Source of the DNA: an uncultured Prevotella sp.
GTDB lineage: Bacteria; Bacteroidota; Bacteroidia; Bacteroidales; Bacteroidaceae
Reading direction: 5' to 3'
NCBI GenBank assembly: GCA_900548745.1
Contig: URLQ01000172.1
Coordinates: forward strand, 1 to 5,499
Length of the DNA: 5,499 nucleotides
The position numbers and the translations under genes were made by a program. Below are positions 1 to 4,442 of this stretch, piece after piece; the stretch's first letter is position 1; each line of letters starts with the position of its first letter. The notes beneath the pieces were generated by a model, which was given only the letters and a program-made list of their open reading frames with translations, was not told the origin of the DNA and ran no database searches.

Positions 1-305
1 AGCTTGCTATGGCACTGAAACAGGAGGGCAATGTGCTCTTGCTCGACGAGCCTACCAATGACATCGACGTGAACACGCTGCGTGCTCTGGAGGAAGGTCT
101 TGAGGGCTTTGCCGGCTGTGCTGTGGTCATCAGCCACGACCGTTGGTTCCTCGACCGTATCTGTACGCATATCCTTGCCTTTGAGGGCAACGGCGAAGTG
201 TACTACTTCGAGGGCAGCTATTCCGACTACGAGATAAACAAGGCTCGTCGTCTTGGCAATGAAGACATAAAGAAAGGCAGATACAGAAAGCTGATGGAAG
301 ACTAA
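1..305 (+). CDS. ettA: EttA-type ABC-F ATPase, C-terminal end only (5' partial)
   Basis: The visible part is the end of the second ATPase domain of an ABC-F protein. The reading frame is already open at the left edge (codons from base 3), so the ATG at 9 is internal. Visible motifs are Walker B with the catalytic glutamate and D-loop (LLLDEPTND, residues 10-18 counting from the base-9 Met) and the H-switch (SHDRWFLDR). After it come the segment THILAFEG and an acidic/tyrosine stretch (YFEGSYSDYE) typical of EttA rather than Uup. Known of the family: EttA is a soluble cytoplasmic protein that binds the ribosomal E site and gates the first steps of elongation according to the ATP/ADP ratio. A full protein is about 550-560 residues, so roughly four fifths lies outside the window. 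The frame is intact and ends at TAA, followed by a hairpin at 324-354. Another ABC-F subfamily is possible but less likely. Confidence 0.9.
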   Translation, partial: LAMALKQEGNVLLLDEPTNDIDVNTLRALEEGLEGFAGCAVVISHDRWFLDRICTHILAFEGNGEVYYFEGSYSDYEINKARRLGNEDIKKGRYRKLMED

Positions 306-323
306 AGGATTAGAAGAAAAGCG

Positions 324-360
324 AGGGCATTCCGCGAAAAAAACGGGGTGCCCTTTAGTT
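324..360 (+). terminator. Intrinsic terminator of ettA
   Basis: Nineteen bases after the ettA stop, an 11-bp stem forms between 324-334 and 344-354. It has two central U-G wobbles and otherwise Watson-Crick pairs. The 9-nt loop is mostly A. The U tract after it is short and interrupted (UUUAGUU), so termination may be partial. The right arm is also used by the opposite-strand terminator. Confidence 0.6.
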
Positions 361-400
361 ATGAAGTTATCCTTGCATAGTTAATACTGATGGGCACCCC
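337..400 (-). terminator. Strong intrinsic terminator of the minus-strand ncRNA
   Basis: On the minus strand a perfect 9-bp stem forms between 400-392 (GGGGTGCCC) and 353-345 (GGGCACCCC). One G and then seven T (343-337) follow. The 38-nt loop is long but AT-rich. This is the best terminator in the window. It lies downstream of no minus-strand protein gene except a possible 32-codon ORF, which supports a dedicated transcript. Confidence 0.65.
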
Positions 401-479
401 TTAGCGGCAACGACTTGCCGTCGTCAGTAACTACAAACAATCTATTACCACATTCTTTTTTTAAAGAAAAGATACACAT
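381..479 (-). CDS. Possible 32-residue small protein (speculative)
   Basis: A minus-strand ORF runs from an ATG at 479 to a TAA at 381 and encodes 32 residues beginning MCIFSLKKEC and ending SLPLRGAHQY. It lies wholly inside the candidate ncRNA. A GAGG about nine bases before the ATG could serve as a ribosome binding site, although such sites matter little in Bacteroidota. Against it being real, the start codon is buried in stem P1 and the same frame stays open upstream without another ATG, so the open frame may be chance. The peptide has no recognised domain, signal or membrane segment. If real, the transcript would be a small mRNA or a dual-function RNA. I consider the RNA the more likely functional product. 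Confidence 0.2.
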   Translation of the reverse strand: MCIFSLKKECGNRLFVVTDDGKSLPLRGAHQY

Positions 480-544
480 CGTTGATGCCTCACGGCATGG
501 TATCTTATCTGATAAATAGATTGAAATATGTGTATCTCCGATTG

Positions 545-575
545 CGAATATATGCAATTCCGTTTATGTTGTCAA
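545..575 (-). promoter_or_regulatory. Bacteroidota-type promoter for the ncRNA
   Basis: On the minus strand TTG (575-573) is followed after 20 bases by TATATTCG (552-545). These match the Bacteroidota -33 element and the -7 element TAnnTTTG with one mismatch and the expected spacing. The predicted start falls at about 537-541, within a few bases of the first base of stem P1. Confidence 0.55.
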
Positions 576-635
576 GTTTATCAGGATGTTTGTTGCCTGA
601 TTTCAGTAATCTTAACATTGTTTGGGAACACGTGT

Positions 636-1334
636 TTATTTGCCCATTTTGCGTTTTCGCCGTTTATAGCATTTTGCATAGTCGCAGAGTCCGCATGTAT
701 ATTCCAGCTTCTTTACGTCAGGTCCGAGTCCTATTACTCCGCTCACGCTCTTTATAGGTATCATCAGCGACGACTCCGTCAGATGTACGCCGCACGGCTC
801 CTTGGTGTGTAAGAGCGGAAAGAGCAGCTGCTGCTGGCTGACGTGCCATCCGCAGTAGCCGGGACTGAACCTGTTGGTGTGTTTCCATCCTTTTGCGTTG
901 ATGTATATCTGCAGCCACCGCTCCATTATGTCAGCCGTCTTTTCCGCTATCACGCTCCCCATGCTGTCGGCTATAAACACCCTCAGCATGTCGCCCTCCG
1001 CCTCCAGTCTGCGCTGTAGAGCTTCGAAGGCAGTGCCGCTGGTGGCAACGAAGAAGGCGTAAGCCACGGAGCCGCGCAGCTGTGAAGTAATAATTCTTCC
1101 CACGCTGAATGTCGTCCCTTCCACGGAGAGCAGTTTCTCCTCCGTGTTCAGTTCTCCCCCTTCTATAACGGTAAAGCAGAATCTGGGCTGCAGGATGTTC
1201 CTAACGGTAGCTTTCATCTCGTTCATCTCCGCAAGGATGTCCTCTCCCGGCGTGTTCTCTCCATAGCCCATCTGTATGAAGATCTCCTTGTCGGCAATGT
1301 CGAGGTCGTCGTATGTCAGTTGCTTTTCAAACAT
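636..1334 (-). CDS. Stand-alone MetH reactivation-domain homologue
   Basis: The 232-residue product resembles the S-adenosylmethionine-binding activation domain of cobalamin-dependent methionine synthase. That domain reductively methylates inactive cob(II)alamin using SAM and an electron donor. Shared landmarks are the RxxxGY loop (R155 to Y160, RFSPGY), LTES (185-188), the VSG that follows (197-199), and a segment around 122-142 (ADSMGSVIAEK) equivalent to the helix before it. MetH carries this domain at its C-terminus; a separate protein suggests that the MetH partner lacks it, or that another corrinoid protein is served. Unlike E. coli MetH, the chain ends in C214-x2-C-x4-C222 and a basic tail (KRRKRK), which could hold a metal or Fe-S centre (inference). 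No signal peptide is seen, so it is probably cytoplasmic. The frame is open up to an ATG at 1424, but the 30 extra codons coincide with a structured leader, so I chose the ATG at 1334. It is divergent from the AraC regulator. Confidence 0.75.
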   Translation of the reverse strand: MFEKQLTYDDLDIADKEIFIQMGYGENTPGEDILAEMNEMKATVRNILQPRFCFTVIEGGELNTEEKLLSVEGTTFSVGRIITSQLRGSVAYAFFVATSGTAFEALQRRLEAEGDMLRVFIADSMGSVIAEKTADIMERWLQIYINAKGWKHTNRFSPGYCGWHVSQQQLLFPLLHTKEPCGVHLTESSLMIPIKSVSGVIGLGPDVKKLEYTCGLCDYAKCYKRRKRKMGK

Positions 1335-1362
1335 CTTAAGTAATTTATTCTTGTTTCGTATA

Positions 1363-1417
1363 GACAAGTCTCCTTGTCGGCTCGTCAAGTGTCTTGCAAG
1401 TTTTACACTTGCGAACC
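1363..1417 (-). promoter_or_regulatory. Structured 5' leader of the MetH-activation-like gene
   Basis: In the leader a 7-bp stem (1411-1405 with 1392-1386) continues through a single bulged A into a 6-bp stem with one G-U pair (1417-1412 with 1384-1379), giving 13 bp in total. Directly abutting it is a 6-bp hairpin closed by a GAGA (GNRA) tetraloop (1378-1363). An alternative 6-bp hairpin (1412-1407 with 1401-1396) would disrupt the long one. There is no T tract, so control would be at translation or stability. It does not match the cobalamin or SAM riboswitch features I know. Confidence 0.4.
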
Positions 1418-1437
1418 CTGTCATTTCATATATCCTG

Positions 1438-1445
1438 CAAAGATA
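1438..1445 (-). promoter_or_regulatory. -7 element for the MetH-activation-like gene
   Basis: The minus strand reads TATCTTTG, a perfect match to the Bacteroidota -7 consensus TAnnTTTG. The predicted start near 1430-1434 leaves a leader of about 95-100 nt before the ATG at 1334. No convincing -33 TTTG is seen at the expected distance. Confidence 0.5.
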
Positions 1446-1507
1446 TCAATATTTCTCTTCTTGTGCGGAAGGGTTATGACCTTTAAACCACAAAAAAATA
1501 TAAAAAA

Positions 1508-1542
1508 GACATAAATCCGACATTTCAGACACTTTTTTATGT
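1508..1542 (+). promoter_or_regulatory. Possible operator-like repeats upstream of the AraC gene
   Basis: GACAT occurs at 1508-1512 and 1519-1523, one helical turn apart, followed by GACAC at 1528-1532. The same stretch contains a 7-bp inverted repeat (1509-1515 with 1536-1542). AraC-family proteins bind such direct half-sites about one turn apart. The repeats are short and could be chance. Confidence 0.2.
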
Positions 1543-1574
1543 TGTAAAAGAAGAGAGGATAAGTCAATAATGAC

Positions 1575-1582
1575 TATATTTG
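1575..1582 (+). promoter_or_regulatory. -7 element for the AraC-family regulator gene
   Basis: TATATTTG is a perfect TAnnTTTG. It predicts a start near 1586-1590 and a very short leader before the ATG at 1606. It places the upstream in-frame ATG at 1570 before the transcript start, which argues against using that ATG. No clear -33 element is found at 19-21 bases. Confidence 0.5.
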
Positions 1583-1605
1583 CGGTCGTTAAGGAAACAA
1601 ACGAT

Positions 1606-2514
1606 ATGGCAATGGAACAAAAAGAACTCAGCGTAAACATAGACTACCTTATAGAAAATGGTCTGGTAAACTATACCGATGGTGATATGGTGCTTATCAG
1701 CAATACCAACCGTTCGCCGGTGGAGAGCACCGTCAGACTGGAGATGGTGACGATAGCCTACGTGGAAAGCGGCATGATGCAGTGCGACCTGAACGGCAAG
1801 ACGATAAAGGCAGGGAAGGGCGACATAGTGGTATGTTCGCCAAATTCATTCGTTGACAACAGCATGAGCAGTGCGGATTTCAGCAGTAAGATAGTAGGAC
1901 TTTCCTACAAAGCCATGCAGCGCAGTCTGCTTATGAGCAAAGACGTGTGGAACCTGATGGCATACGTGGCAGAGCATCCTGTGATCCATCTATCTGATGC
2001 CGTAGTGGAGATGATGAACAAATACCACGCCCTGTTGTCCTACAAATTAGAGCACCCCCATGGCTATTACCATCGTGAGATAATGCAGTCGCTTTTTCAT
2101 TGCATGTTCTATGAGCTTGCTGCCATTATCTCCCCTTTGATTGAGGACAGGAAACCGGCAGTGGCGCAGCGGCAGGGAGAGCTGCTCTTCCGCAAGTTCA
2201 TCAAGCTGCTGTCGAGCTATGAAGCCACCGACCGTTCCGTCAAGGGATATGCCGAGAAGCTGTGTGTCACACCGAAATATTTATCCACCGTGTGTAAGTC
2301 GGTGAGTGGAAAGACAGCCCTTGAGTGGATCCACGATTTCCTTGCCGATTCCATTACGCACAAGTTGAAATATACCGATGTGTCGATAAAGGAGATAGCC
2401 GACGAGCTTGGCTTCCCGAACATCTCATTCTTCGGCAAATTCGTGAAGAGCCGTTTCGGCGTTTCCCCCAAGGAATACAGGATAAGGCTGCAAAACGGAG
2501 AGATGGGGAAATAA
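1606..2514 (+). CDS. AraC-family transcriptional regulator
   Basis: The protein has 302 residues, a usual length for the family. It has an N-terminal cupin-like sensing region (about 20-100, beta-rich with the segment NGKTIKAGKGDIVV) and a helical linker to about 190. The C-terminal AraC DNA-binding domain spans about 195-297, with two helix-turn-helix units: around 211-232 (KGYAEKLCVTPKYLSTV) and around 259-281 (KEIADELGFPNISFFGKF). The second unit is followed by the signature end GVSPKEYR. It is expected to bind direct repeats near promoters and switch on carbohydrate or stress genes when an effector binds the cupin; the ligand cannot be read from the sequence. Start chosen at 1606, because the -7 element at 1575-1582 lies after the earlier ATG at 1570 and AAGGA sits ten bases before 1606; ATG 1612 is also possible. 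The two enzyme genes follow on the same strand after 67 bases, making them the likely targets. Confidence 0.9.
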   Translation: MAMEQKELSVNIDYLIENGLVNYTDGDMVLISNTNRSPVESTVRLEMVTIAYVESGMMQCDLNGKTIKAGKGDIVVCSPNSFVDNSMSSADFSSKIVGLSYKAMQRSLLMSKDVWNLMAYVAEHPVIHLSDAVVEMMNKYHALLSYKLEHPHGYYHREIMQSLFHCMFYELAAIISPLIEDRKPAVAQRQGELLFRKFIKLLSSYEATDRSVKGYAEKLCVTPKYLSTVCKSVSGKTALEWIHDFLADSITHKLKYTDVSIKEIADELGFPNISFFGKFVKSRFGVSPKEYRIRLQNGEMGK

Positions 2515-2534
2515 AAACCTTTACAAAATACGTT

Positions 2535-2542
2535 ACATTTTG
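2535..2542 (+). promoter_or_regulatory. Weak -7-like element before the beta-helix gene
   Basis: ACATTTTG differs from TAnnTTTG only at its first base and lies 39 bases before the ATG at 2582. No -33 partner is visible, as might be expected of an activator-dependent promoter. No terminator separates the regulator gene from this point, so read-through is equally possible. Confidence 0.25.
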
Positions 2543-2581
2543 CATAGTACCGGCGTCATTATAGAAAATACGCATGTACTT

Positions 2582-4435
2582 ATGAAGAATACTATATTGA
2601 CCCTGTTTGCCGCCCTGCTCGTCGGAATGCCGATGAAGGCTGGCGATATATATGTCTCTCCGGCAGGAAACGACCTCTCCGCTGGTACGTCGGCATCACC
2701 ATTGCGCACTCCTGCCGCCGCCTTGAAGCTGGCAAGAGAATGGCGTCGTCTGCAAAAGAAAGACGTAGATGGAGGAATAAACATACATCTTGAGGGAGGT
2801 GTTTACCAACTTACGAAGCCCCTCTTCCTGCGTCCGGAAGATTCCGGCACGGCAGACTCGCCAACCATAGTCTCGGCAGATGCAACAGAAGCGGCGGTGA
2901 TAAGCGGTGGACAGCCCTTGAAGGGCTGGACAAGAGGATGCACCGACAGCAGAGTGCCGCAGGAGATACGTGGCAGAGTGTGGGTTGCCGATGCTCCGAT
3001 GGCAGGCAACAGAATAGTCTATTGCCGTCAGCTATGGGTAAACGGCCACAAGGCAGTAAGGGCACAGCAGGGAAAGTATGGCGAGATGACAAGGATGAAA
3101 GACTTCGACGTGAAGTCGCATACCATAACAATCCCCACACCACAGGAAGACCTCAGCGGTGCCCGTGAGCTGGAGATGACCGTCCATCAGCGTTGGGCTA
3201 TAGCCATCCTTCGTGTAAAAGAGATGAAGAACCTGGGCAACGGGCTGACGCAGGTGTCGTTTCATGAGCCGGAAAGCCAGCTTGAATTTGCCCATCCGTG
3301 GCCGCAGCCGGTGATAGACGGCGAGAAAGGCAGCTCGTCATATTTCCTGTCCAATGCCCCACAGCTGCTCGATGAGCCGGGTGAGTGGTATCAGGATTAT
3401 CCTTCAGGCAAGATATACTATCTGCCGAGAGAGGATGAAGACATGGCGAAGGCAGAAGCCATAGTGCCGGTGCTTGAGAATCTGCTGACCGTCGACGGTA
3501 CAAGAGAGCGCACCGTTCACGACATACAATTCAGAAACATTACATTCTCTCATGCCGCATGGACAAGACCGTTGACCGAAGGACTTGTCACGTTGCAGGG
3601 CGGCTTCCGTATGATAGACGCCTATAAGCTCCCCGAACCGGGACTGCCGGAGAAAGCTTCTCTTGAAAACCAGGCTTGGATAGCCCGTCCGGAGGCAGCG
3701 ATAACGGTGCGTCATGCTCAGGGAATAGACTTCCGGAAGTGCCGCTTCGAGCACCTCGGAGCCACGGCACTCGACTATGAAACCGCTGTAAGCCATTCAA
3801 CCGTCAGCGGAAGCCGCTTTACGGATATCGGCGGCAACGCCATGCTCATAGGACATTTCCCGGATGGAGGCTTCGAGACCCATGTGCCATACAAGCCGGC
3901 AGTGGCAGGAGACCTGTGCGACAACATCACAATCTCAGACAATGAGGTCTGCGACGCCACCAATGAAGACTGGGGCTGCGTGGGAATAGGAGCCGGCTAT
4001 GTCAGCAATATCAACATCAGCAACAACGAGGTGCACCATGTCAACTACTCCGGCATCTGCGTAGGGTGGGGGTGGACACCACGGGAAAGCGGGATGTGCA
4101 ACAACCGGATAATAGCTAACTACGTTCATGACTTTGGCAGACAGCTTTATGATGTGGGCGGAATATACACTCTGTCGTATCAGCCAAATTCCGAGATAAG
4201 ATATAATAGGATAGAAGATCTCTGCGAGGCACCGTACGCCACAAACGAGAGAGCCTTCTATATATACTTCGATGAGGCGACCGACGGATACACCGTTACC
4301 GACAACTGGTGTCCGAAGGAACTCTTCGGCTACAACCAGCCCGGACCAAAGATGGTCGTCAAGGGCAACGGACCGAAGGTGGACAGGAGGATAAAAGAAA
4401 AAGCAGGACTGAAAAAACAAGAAAACAAAAAATAA
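2582..4435 (+). CDS. Secreted right-handed beta-helix glycoside hydrolase-like protein (GH141/GH120 type)
   Basis: The product has 617 residues. It starts with a signal peptide (MKNTILTLFAALLVGMP, likely cut near A20), so it acts in the periplasm or at the cell surface. Next is the opening seen in many parallel beta-helix enzymes (IYVSPAGNDLSAGTSASPLR, 23-42), then EGGVYQLTKPLFLRPEDSGT and ISGGQPLKGW. A long run of helix coils ends in NITISDNEV and NINISNNEVHHVNYSG. The segment YSGICVGWGW (489-498) and YDVGGIY (523-529), together with the acidic FDEATDG (D564, E565), resemble GH141 enzymes, whose known members include an alpha-L-fucosidase and a xylanase; GH120 beta-xylosidases share the fold and N-terminal motif. 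D524 and D564/E565 are my candidate catalytic residues (inference). The start at 2582 is preferred over 2540 because it directly begins the signal peptide. The tail is lysine-rich. The GH31 gene begins 7 bases later. Confidence 0.7.
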   Translation: MKNTILTLFAALLVGMPMKAGDIYVSPAGNDLSAGTSASPLRTPAAALKLAREWRRLQKKDVDGGINIHLEGGVYQLTKPLFLRPEDSGTADSPTIVSADATEAAVISGGQPLKGWTRGCTDSRVPQEIRGRVWVADAPMAGNRIVYCRQLWVNGHKAVRAQQGKYGEMTRMKDFDVKSHTITIPTPQEDLSGARELEMTVHQRWAIAILRVKEMKNLGNGLTQVSFHEPESQLEFAHPWPQPVIDGEKGSSSYFLSNAPQLLDEPGEWYQDYPSGKIYYLPREDEDMAKAEAIVPVLENLLTVDGTRERTVHDIQFRNITFSHAAWTRPLTEGLVTLQGGFRMIDAYKLPEPGLPEKASLENQAWIARPEAAITVRHAQGIDFRKCRFEHLGATALDYETAVSHSTVSGSRFTDIGGNAMLIGHFPDGGFETHVPYKPAVAGDLCDNITISDNEVCDATNEDWGCVGIGAGYVSNINISNNEVHHVNYSGICVGWGWTPRESGMCNNRIIANYVHDFGRQLYDVGGIYTLSYQPNSEIRYNRIEDLCEAPYATNERAFYIYFDEATDGYTVTDNWCPKELFGYNQPGPKMVVKGNGPKVDRRIKEKAGLKKQENKK

Positions 4436-4442
4436 TGCACTT

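Larger units (their letters stand above)
337..539 (-). ncRNA. Candidate structured ncRNA, about 200 nt, unknown family
   Basis: A free-standing transcription unit is outlined by a Bacteroidota-type promoter (545-575), which predicts a 5' end near 537-541, and by a GC-rich terminator ending in U7 at 343-337. Read 5' to 3' on the minus strand it holds: a 10-bp perfect stem P1 (537-528 with 479-470, extendable by two G-U pairs); a 9-bp perfect stem P2 (523-515 with 446-438) that interlocks with P1 as an H-type pseudoknot; a 5-bp hairpin with a GUGA (GNRA) tetraloop (498-485); a 6-bp hairpin with a GUCG loop (420-405); and the terminator stem. No protein gene follows on this strand, since ettA converges, so a riboswitch role is unlikely. 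A trans-acting or protein-binding RNA fits better. I cannot assign a family. Bacteroidales-1 RNA and a 6S-type RNA are candidates to test, but the nested end-to-end pairing expected of 6S is not evident. Alternatively this is a small mRNA (see 381-479). Confidence 0.55.

Noticed and set aside
580..601. Hairpin ATCAGG/CCTGAT as terminator of the MetH-activation-like gene
   Set aside because: It has only 6 bp, a 10-nt loop and no T tract on the minus strand, so it is not convincing. The gene may read through into the ncRNA.
482..812. Overlapping plus-strand ORFs of 91 and 94 codons
   Set aside because: They run across the candidate ncRNA and its promoter and then antisense to the 3' end of the MetH-activation-like gene. 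They overlap each other in different frames and have no recognisable domain.
1335..1424. Thirty extra N-terminal codons for the MetH-activation-like protein (ATG at 1424)
   Set aside because: The stretch coincides with strong RNA hairpins and would leave almost no leader after the -7 element. The residues look unlike a conserved domain start.
1363..1434. Known cobalamin or SAM riboswitch in the leader
   Set aside because: The leader is too short for a cobalamin riboswitch, and no B12 box or SAM-I/SAM-II consensus that I can recall is present.
3404..4420. Long minus-strand ORFs of 130 and 161 codons
   Set aside because: They lie opposite the beta-helix gene, whose own frame has clear family motifs. 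Open antisense frames of this size are expected at this base composition.
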